Origin: Pseudomonas sp. BGr12
GTDB taxonomy: Bacteria > Pseudomonadota > Gammaproteobacteria > Pseudomonadales > Pseudomonadaceae
NCBI RefSeq assembly: GCF_030272895.1
Contig: NZ_JALRNF010000009.1
Span: 84,653 to 148,652, forward strand
Direction of reading: 5' to 3'
DNA length: 64,000 bases
This document shows, in pieces, positions 43,920 through 51,948 of the stretch. The notes beneath the pieces are model-generated. The model was not told the origin of the DNA and did no database searches. It saw nothing but the letters and a program-made list of their open reading frames with translations. A program made the position numbers and the translations under genes. Each line of letters starts with the position of its first letter. The first letter of the stretch is position 1.

Positions 43920-44050
43920 CCATTCGATGTGGCGAGGCTGCCGGCCCCTTCCGCCCTTACGGCGGGTCCCTTTTGTCTTGGCAAAAGGAACCAAAACCGC
44001 TCGCTCCTGCATACGGCCCTACGCTGCGCTCCGGGTCCCCTCGCTACGGT
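43920..44050. repeat. left arm of a ~130-bp imperfect inverted repeat
   Basis: Starts CCATTCGATGTGGCGAGGCT and contains the hairpin GGTCCCTTTTG/CAAAAGGAACC. Its sequence recurs inverted at 44505-44640. The shared block 'TACGGCCCTACGCTGCGCT' also appears at 63711-63729. Confidence 0.85.
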
Positions 44051-44078
44051 GTCCTCCTGAAGTCGCGAAGTTACGGGC

Positions 44079-44130
44079 GGCGCCTGCACTGACGCATCTT
44101 CGAGAGCAGAGTCTGGCGCAGCCAGGCTGA
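44079..44130. repeat. dispersed repeat module, copy 1
   Basis: GGCGCCTGCACTGACGCATC and following bases, nearly identical to 63821-63872 near the right edge of the window. Confidence 0.8.
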
Positions 44131-44134
44131 CGCC

Positions 44135-44158
44135 ATCGCGGGGCAAGCCCGCTCCCAC
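44135..44158. repeat. REP element
   Basis: ATCGCGGGGCAAGCCCGCTC then CCAC: one REP unit inside the mosaic repeat region. Confidence 0.85.
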
Positions 44159-44346
44159 TCTTGCTCTTGATTTTGATGCGCGTTGTTTCAGGCGCCGCAG
44201 GGCGTGGCGTCTCTCGCGTTCCAGGGCATTTCGAATTTCCGGCAGCTTTACCTGCCGAAAAGTGTCAACCATCTCCCCGCACACCTGTCCACCCTGTGTC
44301 CGATCCATACACAAAGCCAAAGTGCGTAACGGCCCGCTCTTGCTCT

Positions 44347-44464
44347 TGCTCTTGCTCTTCATGCACGTCAGTTCAGGCGCCGCAGAATGCGACTTCAGGA
44401 GGCCGAGTGGAGGTGCCTGTAGGGGCGTGCGCAGCACCTTCGGCGTAGCCGAAGAACGCGAGCC
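44347..44464. repeat. 118-bp dispersed repeat module, copy 1
   Basis: Runs from TGCTCTTGCTCTTCATGC to GAAGAACGCGAGCC and includes the hairpin CTTCGGC-GTA-GCCGAAG. It matches 63882-64000 with a few substitutions and one inserted C. A shorter relative of its left part occurs at 44161-44205. Direct (GCTCTT)n repeats precede it. No coding frame in 43854-44640 looks genuine. Confidence 0.88.
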
Positions 44465-44504
44465 GTAGACTTGGCGAAGCAAGTCGTAGGCCGCGTGGCC
44501 CCGG

Positions 44505-44640
44505 AGGGCGCCGGAGCGAGGGGACCCGGAGCGCAGCGCAGGGCCGGATGCAGGAGCAAGCGGTTTTGCCTACTTTTCCCAAGAGAAAAGTAGGCCGCCG
44601 TAAAGGCGGAAGGGGCCGGCAGCCTCGCCACATCGAATGG
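44505..44640. repeat. right arm of the ~130-bp imperfect inverted repeat
   Basis: Reverse complement of 43920-44050 with about 80-85% matching positions by eye. It contains its own hairpin GCCTACTTTTC/GAGAAAAGTAGGC (44567-44594) and ends in GCCACATCGAATGG. Confidence 0.85.
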
Positions 44641-44669
44641 ATAAGCTCACAAAGCCAAACCCTGGCCGA

Positions 44670-45890
44670 TCAATGAGACCTACCCGGACTGACCAAACAG
44701 GCAAAGGAAATGAAATCGAGCCGCTCACCGGATCTGAAGGTCTTTCCGCGAGGCACTTCGAGCACACCGTCAGCCTCGACGGCACTGAGCAAAGTCCCCG
44801 AACTCTGGCTGGCCTGCAACACCGCGCGCCCCTGCTCGACCCGCACCCGCAGGTACTCCTGGCGATTGCCCGCCTTCGGCCAGTCGAACCCCGCAACCAC
44901 AGGCACACGCAAGGGTTCGACCTGCTCCACCCCCATCCGCCGCAGCAAGTAAGGCCGGGCCAGCAACAGAAAGGTCACCAGCGCGGAACCGGGATTACCC
45001 GGCAAGCCTATGAACGGCACAGTGTTGATCAAACCAAAGGTGAACGGCTTGCCAGGCTTGATCGCCAGCTTCCACAGTTTCACCTCCCCGCCTTCGCGCA
45101 AAAAGCTGCCGATACAGTCGGCATCACCGACCGACACACCGCCGCTGCTGATGATCAGGTCGGCACCGGCGGCCTGATCGAGCACCGCACGAACCAACGG
45201 CAGCTCGTCCCTGACCGCACCAAGGTCGATGACATCGCAGCCCAGCCGGCGCAACAACGTCCTGAGCACGATCCGGTTGCTGTCATGAATCTGCCCAGGC
45301 GCAAGCGTCGCGCCTGCCTTCGCCAGCTCATTGCCGGTCGACAACAGTGCCACCCGGGGTTTGCGCAGCACCGCGACGCGGTCTATCCCCTGCGCCGCCA
45401 GCACGCCCAATGCCACCGGCCCGAGCACGGTCCCAGCGGCAAGCAGCGGCGCGCCGACGCCAATCTCCTCGCCCTGTACACGGATGTTCGCCCCAAAAAC
45501 CAGGGGCACCGTCGATGACACACGACCGTCAGCATCAACCCGGCAGTTCTCCTGGAGCTGCACACAGTCGGCGCCCTGCGGAACCGGCGCGCCGGTAAAG
45601 ATCCGCGCACAGGTGCCCGGCGCCAGTGGTTCAGGGGACGTACCTGCAAAAATTGTCTGTGATACCGGCAAAGGCTCGCGCTCGGCCTCCGCCAGCCTGA
45701 ACGCATAACCGTCCATTGCGCTGTTGGACCAGGGCGGCGAATCGGTCCTGGCCACAAGGTCATGGGCCAGTACGCGCCCATCGGCATCCTCCAGGCACAC
45801 CTGATCCACAGCCTCCAACGGGGCCTGCGCCGCCAGCTGCAGCAACTGGCCCAGCGCCTGGTCCACGGCGAGCAAGGGGCTGGCCTTCAT
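44670..45890 (-). CDS. moeA: molybdopterin molybdenumtransferase MoeA
   Basis: Inserts molybdate into adenylylated molybdopterin, 406 residues. Recognised by 'DSPPWSNSAMDGYAFR', 'RIFTGAPVPQGADCVQLQEN', 'LLSTGNEL' and 'IISSGGVSVGDAD', the MoeA/MoaB-fold substrate loops, plus a C-terminal beta domain. The ATG at 45890 overlaps the moaB TGA (ATGA), so the two are translationally coupled. With moaA and moaCDE nearby it completes most of the Moco pathway for a linked molybdoenzyme. Confidence 0.95.
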   Translation of the reverse strand: MKASPLLAVDQALGQLLQLAAQAPLEAVDQVCLEDADGRVLAHDLVARTDSPPWSNSAMDGYAFRLAEAEREPLPVSQTIFAGTSPEPLAPGTCARIFTGAPVPQGADCVQLQENCRVDADGRVSSTVPLVFGANIRVQGEEIGVGAPLLAAGTVLGPVALGVLAAQGIDRVAVLRKPRVALLSTGNELAKAGATLAPGQIHDSNRIVLRTLLRRLGCDVIDLGAVRDELPLVRAVLDQAAGADLIISSGGVSVGDADCIGSFLREGGEVKLWKLAIKPGKPFTFGLINTVPFIGLPGNPGSALVTFLLLARPYLLRRMGVEQVEPLRVPVVAGFDWPKAGNRQEYLRVRVEQGRAVLQASQSSGTLLSAVEADGVLEVPRGKTFRSGERLDFISFACLVSPGRSH

Positions 45891-46426
45891 TGACGCGACT
45901 CGCAGGCGTTGCCGGGCTTGAGGTGGGCGACGAAGTTGCAGGGCCGATGCCGCGCATCCAGTTGCTCGACGAGGATGCCTTCCCAGGCCGTGCGACAGGC
46001 GCCGGTAGAGCCCGGCAGGCAACACACCAGGGTGCCGTTGGCCATGCCGGCCAGGGCGCGGGTCTGCACCGTCGAGGTGCCGATATCCAGGATCGACAGC
46101 GCGCGGAACAACTCACCGAAGCCGTCGATGTGCTTGTCCAGCAGACAGGCCACCGCCTCGGGGGTGCTGTCGCGCCCGGTAAACCCGGTGCCGCCGGTGA
46201 TCAGCACCACCTGCACCTGCTCGTCGGCGATCCAGGTCGCGACCTGGGCGCGGATCTTGTACAGGTCGTCCTTGAGTAAGGTACGGGCGACCAGCCGATG
46301 GCCCATTTCCACGGCACGACTGGCCAGCAGCTCGCCGGAGGTATCGGTCTCGAAGGTTCTGGTATCGCTGACGGTCAAAACCGCGATGTTCAGCGGAACA
46401 AATAGCGCATCCAGTTTGATGCTCAT
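45887..46426 (-). CDS. moaB: molybdenum cofactor protein MoaB (MogA-like)
   Basis: A 179-residue MoaB/Mog-fold protein; such proteins adenylylate molybdopterin before metal insertion. Motifs: 'IAVLTVSDTRTFETDTSGELL', the nucleotide loop 'LITGGTGFTGRDSTPEAV' and 'NGTLVCCLPGSTGACRTAWE'. AGAGGT precedes the ATG at 46426. It is first in a moaB-moeA operon divergent from the LysR gene; the intergenic region holds two motif copies. Confidence 0.95.
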   Translation of the reverse strand: MSIKLDALFVPLNIAVLTVSDTRTFETDTSGELLASRAVEMGHRLVARTLLKDDLYKIRAQVATWIADEQVQVVLITGGTGFTGRDSTPEAVACLLDKHIDGFGELFRALSILDIGTSTVQTRALAGMANGTLVCCLPGSTGACRTAWEGILVEQLDARHRPCNFVAHLKPGNACESRQ

Positions 46427-46482
46427 GTAAACCTCTGCTGTGCGACTGTTAATTGCAGGGAAACTAGAGACAATTAAAATCC

Positions 46483-46499
46483 GCGTCCAATCGACAGTT
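46483..46499. promoter_or_regulatory. candidate LysR-regulator site (GCGTCCAAT motif), copy 2
   Basis: GCGTCCAATCGACAGTT matches the 40209 copy at 16 of 17 positions. CCGTCTATCAT follows at 46555. It lies in the divergent moaB/lysR intergenic region. Confidence 0.58.
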
Positions 46500-46581
46500 T
46501 CAAACACCCCATCGAACCGCTCTATCGAGACAGTTGAAAGTGCCGCTATCGACCCCGTCTATCATCCGTTAATAAATACCC

Positions 46582-46590
46582 ATTGGACGC
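46582..46590. promoter_or_regulatory. candidate LysR-regulator site, inverted copy 3
   Basis: ATTGGACGC is the reverse complement of GCGTCCAAT. It forms an inverted pair with the 46483 copy about 90 bp away, in front of the LysR gene. Confidence 0.5.
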
Positions 46591-46724
46591 CTGGAATACT
46601 TCGCTATAACGTGCAGCAACTTGCAAGTTCATGGGCTAGTTCAGCGGTCAGGGCGATGGCCCAAGACACGCGCTATGCTTGAAACGCCCGTTTATGCCTT
46701 CCATTTCTTCAGCCAGGCCGTGCC

Positions 46725-47615
46725 ATGGATATCAAACAGCTCAAATTCCTCATCGCGCTGGACCAGACCCGTCATTTCGGTCAGGCCGCCGCGCTGTGCC
46801 ACATCACCCAGCCGACCCTGTCGATGCGCCTGCGCAACCTGGAAGATGAGTTGAACCTGGTGCTGGTGACCCGTGGCCAGCGTTTCGAGGGCTTTACCGA
46901 GGCCGGCGAGCGCATCCTGGGCTGGGCCCGCACGCTGCTGGCCGCCTATGACGGGCTGCAGGCCGAAGCCGCCAGTTGCCGGGGGCAGATAGTCGGGAGC
47001 CTGCGCGTGGGCATGGTGCCGCTGTCGAGCTTCAACCCCATGCAGTTCCTCCAGCCGCTGGCCCAGCGCTACCCGGAGCTGCAGTTCCAGCTCAGTTCCC
47101 TGAGCTCTGAGCAGGTCACCGACGGCCTGAGCCGCAACCAGCTCGACCTGGGGATCTGCTACCTGGACCAGATCAACACCGCCTATTTCGATGTGATCGA
47201 ACTGGGTTCCACCAGCATGGGCCTGCTGTACGACACCCGGCATTTTGAGTTCGAGCAACCGGAGCTTTCGTGGGAAGCGCTCGGCGAACTGCCCCTGGGG
47301 CTGCTGTCGCAAGGCATGCATTACCGCCAGTCGGTGGACCTGAGCTTTCGCAGCCGTGGCCTGAACCCGCTGACGGTGCTGGAAAGCGACTCCACCTACC
47401 AACTGATCCAGGCCGTGTGCGCCGGCATGTGCTGCGCGATCATGCCGCTGCAGTACGGCCTGGAAGAATTGAGCGAGCACATCCGCATCCTGCCGATCTC
47501 CAGTGCCAGCGTACACGCCCCCATCGGCTTGCTGCTGCGCCGGACCGAACCGCGTTCGGCACTGGCGGAGAAGTGTTTTGCCGAAGTGAAAGCCATGCTT
47601 GGCGAACAAGGTTAA
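46725..47615 (+). CDS. LysR-family regulator of the molybdoenzyme/Moco region
   Basis: A 296-residue LysR-type regulator. The N-terminal winged helix 'MDIKQLKFLIALDQTRHFGQAAALCHITQPTLSMRLRNLEDELN' is followed by a linker helix and a periplasmic-binding-like effector domain. It diverges from moaB-moeA and precedes moaCDE. The shared GCGTCCAAT motif upstream of moaB, moaC and the molybdoenzyme is the probable operator. The effector is unknown; formate, molybdate or the enzyme's substrate are all possible. Confidence 0.9.
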   Translation: MDIKQLKFLIALDQTRHFGQAAALCHITQPTLSMRLRNLEDELNLVLVTRGQRFEGFTEAGERILGWARTLLAAYDGLQAEAASCRGQIVGSLRVGMVPLSSFNPMQFLQPLAQRYPELQFQLSSLSSEQVTDGLSRNQLDLGICYLDQINTAYFDVIELGSTSMGLLYDTRHFEFEQPELSWEALGELPLGLLSQGMHYRQSVDLSFRSRGLNPLTVLESDSTYQLIQAVCAGMCCAIMPLQYGLEELSEHIRILPISSASVHAPIGLLLRRTEPRSALAEKCFAEVKAMLGEQG

Positions 47616-47690
47616 TACCGCCTTAGTTAAACTTCGAGACACTAACAACTTCGCCCTGATTGAAACCTCATATTGCCTGATCAAAGCAAG

Positions 47691-47704
47691 CGATTGGACG
47701 CGCC
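47691..47704. promoter_or_regulatory. candidate LysR-regulator site, inverted copy 4
   Basis: CGATTGGACGCGCC is the complement of a GCGTCCAATCG core. It lies about 100 bp upstream of moaC. Confidence 0.5.
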
Positions 47705-47801
47705 TGGGGTTCTTCGTAGCCGGCAATTACTCGCCGTAGTTGCACAGCATTAAACTTGAATAACGTTCGGCAGTCTGTTTCCAGGCTGCCACGGAGTGTC
47801 A

Positions 47802-48305
47802 ATGAACCAACCGTTTGAACCTGCACCGGCCCTGACCCATCTGGACAGTCGCGGCAATGCCCATATGGTCGATGTGACCGACAAGTCCGAGACCCGTCGC
47901 GAGGCCATGGCCGAAGCCTGGGTGAGGATGAAGCCGGAAACGCTCAACCTGATCAATGCCGGTGGCCATCCCAAGGGTGACGTGTTCGCCGTGGCGCGGG
48001 TGGCCGGCATCATGGCGGCCAAGCGCACCCATGAGCTGATCCCGCTGTGCCATCCGCTGCTGCTGACGGCCATCAGCGTCGAGTTGAAGGCGGTGACACC
48101 GGACTCGGTACGCATCGTTGCCACCTGCAGCCTCAAGGGCGTCACCGGGGTGGAGATGGAGGCCCTGGCTGCCGCCAGCATCGCCGCGCTGACGCTGTAC
48201 GACATGTGCAAGGGTGTCGATCGCAGCATGCAGATCGACTGGGTGCGGCTGCTGCGTAAAGCCGGCGGCCGCTCGGGACTTTATCAGCTGGAGCAAACGC
48301 CATGA
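47802..48305 (+). CDS. moaC: cyclic pyranopterin monophosphate synthase MoaC
   Basis: Converts 3',8-cyclo-GTP to cPMP, 167 residues. Diagnostic blocks: '[22 protein letters not shown]', '[31 protein letters not shown]' and '[27 protein letters not shown]'. ATG 47802 is preceded by GGAG. It begins the moaCDE operon, overlapping moaD by four bases (ATGA). Confidence 0.96.
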   Translation: MNQPFEPAPALTHLDSRGNAHMVDVTDKSETRREAMAEAWVRMKPETLNLINAGGHPKGDVFAVARVAGIMAAKRTHELIPLCHPLLLTAISVELKAVTPDSVRIVATCSLKGVTGVEMEALAAASIAALTLYDMCKGVDRSMQIDWVRLLRKAGGRSGLYQLEQTP

Positions 48306-48553
48306 TTCGCCTGCAGTACTTCGCCCGCTACCGCGAGCAACTGGGCCTGGAGGGCGAGTCGCTGCCCTGGCTGCCGACCCTGACCGACCTGCGGGCCTTG
48401 CGTGAGCTGCTGGTCAGCCGCGGCGCAGTCTGGGAGCAGACCCTGGGCCAGGCCAACCTGATGTGCGCACGCAACCAGGAACTCTGCTCGCTGGACGAGC
48501 CCTTGTGCGATGGCGACGACATCGCCTTCTTTCCGCCAGTGACCGGGGGCTAG
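48302..48553 (+). CDS. moaD: molybdopterin synthase small subunit MoaD
   Basis: Ubiquitin-fold sulfur carrier of 83 residues ending in the obligatory Gly-Gly ('FFPPVTGG') that becomes a thiocarboxylate. It pairs with MoaE. Its start overlaps the moaC stop and moaE starts one base after its stop, so all three are translated together. Confidence 0.94.
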   Translation: MIRLQYFARYREQLGLEGESLPWLPTLTDLRALRELLVSRGAVWEQTLGQANLMCARNQELCSLDEPLCDGDDIAFFPPVTGG

Positions 48554-48554
48554 C

Positions 48555-49031
48555 ATGGCCATCACCGTCCAGCACAAGGCGCTCGACTGCAACCGCCGGA
48601 TCGAGGCACTGCGCGCCCGTGCCCGGGGCCTCGGCGCCCTGGTGACCTTTACCGGTTACGTGCGCGACCTGGGGCTGACGATCACCGGTGTCAGCGAATT
48701 GTTTCTCGAACATTATCCCGGCATGACCGAAAAGAGCCTGGAGAGCATCGTCACCGCCGCCCGCCAGCGCTGGCAGCTGCTCGATGTCGAGGTGGTCCAC
48801 CGGGTCGGCAGCATCGCCGCCGGGGAACCGATCGTGCTGGTCGGCGTCGCCAGCCTGCACCGCCAGGAAGCGTTCGAGGCCTGCGCCTACATCATGGATC
48901 AGTTGAAAACCTGCGCGCCGTTCTGGAAGCGTGAGCAGAGCCGCGACGGTGCTCGCTGGGTGGATGCCCGCGAGAGCGATGTGCAGGCGGCGGCGCGCTG
49001 GTTGTCGTCGGCGCTTCTGGTCAGCCAGTAG
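48555..49031 (+). CDS. moaE: molybdopterin synthase large subunit MoaE
   Basis: Catalytic subunit of MPT synthase, 158 residues, which adds the dithiolene sulfurs to cPMP. Typical segments: 'FTGYVRDLG', 'LEHYPGMTEKSLESIV', 'VVHRVGSIAAGEPIVLVGVAS' and 'QLKTCAPFWKRE'. It is the last gene of moaCDE and is followed 56 bp later by the amine dehydrogenase heavy-chain gene. Confidence 0.95.
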   Translation: MAITVQHKALDCNRRIEALRARARGLGALVTFTGYVRDLGLTITGVSELFLEHYPGMTEKSLESIVTAARQRWQLLDVEVVHRVGSIAAGEPIVLVGVASLHRQEAFEACAYIMDQLKTCAPFWKREQSRDGARWVDARESDVQAAARWLSSALLVSQ

Positions 49032-49087
49032 CAGCTGCGCCTGCGGGATGCTATCACTGCATAATCAGAACAACGCCGGAGATCGCC

Positions 49088-50233
49088 ATGCGTCGCGTAG
49101 ACAGGCATTGCATCTGCACGGCCCTGGCACTCGCCATGGCCACCAGTGGCGTACGGGCCGACCTTCCCGTCGATGAAATAGGTGCGACGGTGCTGCCGTT
49201 CCCGCCCGATCCGCACCGTGTCTACATTCTTGACGTGGACTTCAAGAACCCCATCGCCGGCCGCGTGGTGGTGGTCGATCCCAAGCAAAAGCGCATGCTG
49301 GGCATGACCACCAACGCCTTTGTCGCCCCCACCGCCCTGAGCCCGGACAACAAGACCCTGTACTCGGCCAACCTGTTCTACTCCCGCGGCTCCTACGGCG
49401 AGCGCACGGACGTGCTGGTCGCCTGGGACACCCAGACCCTGCGCCCCACCTGGGAGGTGGTGCTGCCCGGCAAACGCGCTTCGGTGCTGACCGAGAAATA
49501 CGCGCTGGGGATCAGCGCCGACAACCAGCTGGCCTATATCTTCAACCTGACGCCCTCGACCTCGGTCACGGTGGTCAACACCCAGAGCAGGAGCGTCGCC
49601 GCGGAAATCGACATCAGCGGTTGTGTCCTCAACTACCCGGTCGGCACGCGCGGCTTTGCCTCGCTGTGTGGTGACGGTCAGTTGCAGGTGGTGACCCTGG
49701 ATGACCACGGCCAGGAAACGGGCCGAACCAGGACGCCGTTTTTCGACCCCGACAAGGTGCGCCTGAATGAACGCGCCATCGCCAATGGCGATACCTACTA
49801 CTTCACCAGCACCGACGGCGAGATCCTTCCGGTCAGCTTCGCCGACGGCAAGACCACGCCCCTGCCCACCTGGTCGCTGGTCAGCGAACAAGAACGCAAG
49901 CAAGGCTGGGCGCCCGGCGGCTGGCAGGTCCTGGCCCTGGCCCCGAGACTGGACCGACTCTACGCACTGATGCACGACCAGCACAGCGACGGCAAATGGG
50001 AAGACCCCGGCACCACGATCTGGGCCTTCGACCTGAAGACCGGCAGGAAGGTCGGCGTGCTCGAATCGCCCAAGCCGGTCTGGAGCCTGCAGGCGAGCAG
50101 TGACAAGGCGCCTATTCTTGTGGGTACCGACCTGGAAGGGGGCGTGCAGTTCTTCGATCTGACCACCGGCAAGCATAGCGGTGCCATGGACAAGATCGCC
50201 GACACCCCGATACTGACCCTCAGCCCCTGGTAA
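49088..50233 (+). CDS. aauB: aromatic amine dehydrogenase heavy chain (AauB/MauB family)
   Basis: Heavy subunit of a periplasmic tryptophan-tryptophylquinone amine dehydrogenase, 381 residues: signal peptide (about 1-25, ending VRA) plus a seven-bladed beta-propeller ('VVVVDPKQKRMLGMTTNAFVAPTALSPDNKTLYSAN', 'IWAFDLKTGRKVG'). It forms an alpha2beta2 enzyme with the light chain at 51418. It is assigned to the aromatic (phenylethylamine/tyramine) rather than methylamine type from the light-chain sequence and the FeaR-like activator nearby. It has GGAGATC upstream and starts the aauBEDA operon. Confidence 0.88.
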   Translation: MRRVDRHCICTALALAMATSGVRADLPVDEIGATVLPFPPDPHRVYILDVDFKNPIAGRVVVVDPKQKRMLGMTTNAFVAPTALSPDNKTLYSANLFYSRGSYGERTDVLVAWDTQTLRPTWEVVLPGKRASVLTEKYALGISADNQLAYIFNLTPSTSVTVVNTQSRSVAAEIDISGCVLNYPVGTRGFASLCGDGQLQVVTLDDHGQETGRTRTPFFDPDKVRLNERAIANGDTYYFTSTDGEILPVSFADGKTTPLPTWSLVSEQERKQGWAPGGWQVLALAPRLDRLYALMHDQHSDGKWEDPGTTIWAFDLKTGRKVGVLESPKPVWSLQASSDKAPILVGTDLEGGVQFFDLTTGKHSGAMDKIADTPILTLSPW

Positions 50234-50247
50234 GCGGGAGGCCGCGG

Positions 50248-50784
50248 ATGCTCGATCCTGTACTCGTGACGGCCAGCAGCACGGTGCTGGCGGCGCTGCT
50301 CGCGGGCGCCGCCTGGCATAAAGTGCGCGACTGGCAGGGTTTCACCCGGATTGTCCACGCCTATGAGCTGCTGCCGGGGTTCCTCGCACCGGCCGCCACC
50401 GCGATCCTGGCGATCAGCGAACTGGCCCTGGCGTCGGCCCTGGTGCTGGGGGCCTGGCGCCCTCAGGCGGCGATCGGTGTAATCCTGTTGATGGCGCTGT
50501 ACGCCAGCGCCATCGGCCTGAACCTGTGGCGCGGCCGCCGCGGCATCGACTGTGGCTGCGCCGGCCCCGGTGCCAGGCAACCGCTGCGCCCGGTGCTGCT
50601 GTTACGCAACCTGGTCATCGCCCTGCTCGCCGTGGTCGCGGCCAGCTCCGCCAGCGAGCGCGTCCTGGATGCCCTGGATATTTTCGTGGTGATCGCTGCC
50701 AGCGCCGTGGCGCTGCTGATCCACCTGGCAGTGGATGGCCTGCTCGCCAATCAGCCACGCCTTGCTGACTTTTCTGGACGCTAG
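50248..50784 (+). CDS. aauE: amine dehydrogenase maturation protein AauE/MauE
   Basis: A 178-residue four-helix inner-membrane protein of the MauE/DoxX-like family. The conserved paired-Cys loop 'RGIDCGCAGPG' probably passes electrons or disulfides to the periplasmic partner AauD. MauE and MauD are required for folding and export of the disulfide-rich light chain. It sits between heavy-chain and D genes with tight spacing. Confidence 0.88.
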   Translation: MLDPVLVTASSTVLAALLAGAAWHKVRDWQGFTRIVHAYELLPGFLAPAATAILAISELALASALVLGAWRPQAAIGVILLMALYASAIGLNLWRGRRGIDCGCAGPGARQPLRPVLLLRNLVIALLAVVAASSASERVLDALDIFVVIAASAVALLIHLAVDGLLANQPRLADFSGR

Positions 50785-50787
50785 CCC

Positions 50788-51408
50788 ATGGAACTGCTCA
50801 TTGCTTCGAACATCCTGCTCTGGCTGTTGCTGATCGCAGTTGCCTTCACCGTCATGGCCCTGGTCCGCCAGATCGGCGTGCTGCACGGCCGCATCGCGCC
50901 GGCTGGCGCCCTGATGGTGGACAAAGGCGTGGCGGTCAACGACCCTGCGCCGAGGGTCACCGCCGCCGACCGCCAGGGACGTGCGGTCACTATCGGTTAT
51001 CGCAGCGACCGTGCCCAGCTGCTGTTCTTCCTGGCGCCGGGCTGCCCGGTGTGCAAATCCTTGCTGCCGGCAGTCAAATCCATTGCCAGGGACAATGCCG
51101 GTGAACTGCAAGTGATCTACATCAGCGATGGCGACATGGCCGAGCAGCAAACCCTGATTGAAACCCATCAACTGCACAACGCCACTTACGTGGTCGGCCC
51201 CGAGATTGGCATGACCTACCAGATCGGCAAGCTGCCCTACGCGGTGTTGGTCGACCCGGCCGGCGTGCTGCGCGCCAAGGGCCTGGTCAACTCCCGCGAG
51301 CATCTGGACAGCCTGCTGGAAACCCGGCATCTGGGCAGCGCCAGCCTGCAGCACTACTTGCACGGCCAGCCGGTGGCCGACCCTGGCAATCACCGCGCCC
51401 ACCCTTGA
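50788..51408 (+). CDS. aauD: amine dehydrogenase maturation thioredoxin AauD/MauD
   Basis: Membrane-anchored periplasmic thioredoxin-fold protein, 206 residues. One N-terminal helix (about 5-25) precedes a thioredoxin domain with CPVC (Cys86, Cys89) in 'FFLAPGCPVCKSLL'. It is thought to shuffle the six disulfides of the light chain. It starts three bases after aauE and ends nine before aauA. Confidence 0.9.
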   Translation: MELLIASNILLWLLLIAVAFTVMALVRQIGVLHGRIAPAGALMVDKGVAVNDPAPRVTAADRQGRAVTIGYRSDRAQLLFFLAPGCPVCKSLLPAVKSIARDNAGELQVIYISDGDMAEQQTLIETHQLHNATYVVGPEIGMTYQIGKLPYAVLVDPAGVLRAKGLVNSREHLDSLLETRHLGSASLQHYLHGQPVADPGNHRAHP

Positions 51409-51417
51409 CCGTGGAGC

Positions 51418-51945
51418 ATGACCATGAACTTCATCGACAAACTGTTCGAACGTTCCACGCGTCATGTCGCCGATACCACCTCACGCCGACACCTGCTGGC
51501 ACGCCTGGGCTCGTTCCTGGTGGTCGGGGTTGCCCTGCCGGTACTGCTGCCGATTGACCGCACGGCCAGGGCGCTGGCGTCCGAGCAGCCGAAGATGGGC
51601 GACCCGGGCGACCCGACCCGTTGCGACTACTGGCGCAATTGCTCCATCGACGGCTTCCTCTGCTCGTGCTGCGGCGGTTCGGTGACCGCCTGCCCACCGG
51701 GCACGGACGTCTCGCTGGTGACCTGGATCGGCACCTGCCGCAACCCGGCCGATGGCAAGAACTACATCATTTCCTATAACGACTGCTGTGGTAAGCATGC
51801 CTGCGGGCAGTGCACCTGCACCCGTAACGACGACGAGCAACCACTCTACCGGCCCTTCAACAACAACGACATCAACTGGTGCCTGGGGGCGCAATCGAAG
51901 GTCTACAACTGCACGATCACCGTCATTCGTGGCGTGGCCGTGTAG
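51418..51945 (+). CDS. aauA: aromatic amine dehydrogenase light chain (TTQ subunit, AauA/MauA family)
   Basis: Catalytic subunit of the quinoprotein amine dehydrogenase, 175 residues. A twin-arginine-type leader ('TSRRHLLARLGSFLVVGVALP') precedes a Cys-rich domain. The two tryptophans that form the cofactor are W103 ('VTWIGTC') and W154 ('INWCLGA'), spaced 51 residues as in known enzymes. About a dozen cysteines ('FLCSCCGG', 'DCCGKHACGQCTC') form the disulfide set. The blocks DGFLCSCCGG and WIGTC are closer to aromatic than methylamine dehydrogenase sequences, as I recall them. No mauG-like maturase gene is in the window. Confidence 0.92.
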   Translation: MTMNFIDKLFERSTRHVADTTSRRHLLARLGSFLVVGVALPVLLPIDRTARALASEQPKMGDPGDPTRCDYWRNCSIDGFLCSCCGGSVTACPPGTDVSLVTWIGTCRNPADGKNYIISYNDCCGKHACGQCTCTRNDDEQPLYRPFNNNDINWCLGAQSKVYNCTITVIRGVAV

Positions 51946-51948
51946 GCC

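Noticed and set aside
40411..44012. Two long minus-strand frames opposite moaA, bestrophin and the porin
   Set aside because: Real genes on the plus strand have conserved catalytic motifs; the antisense frames have none.
43832..44640. Several open frames in the repeat region after the porin
   Set aside because: They run through inverted repeats and REP units and their translations mirror each other; no conserved protein features.
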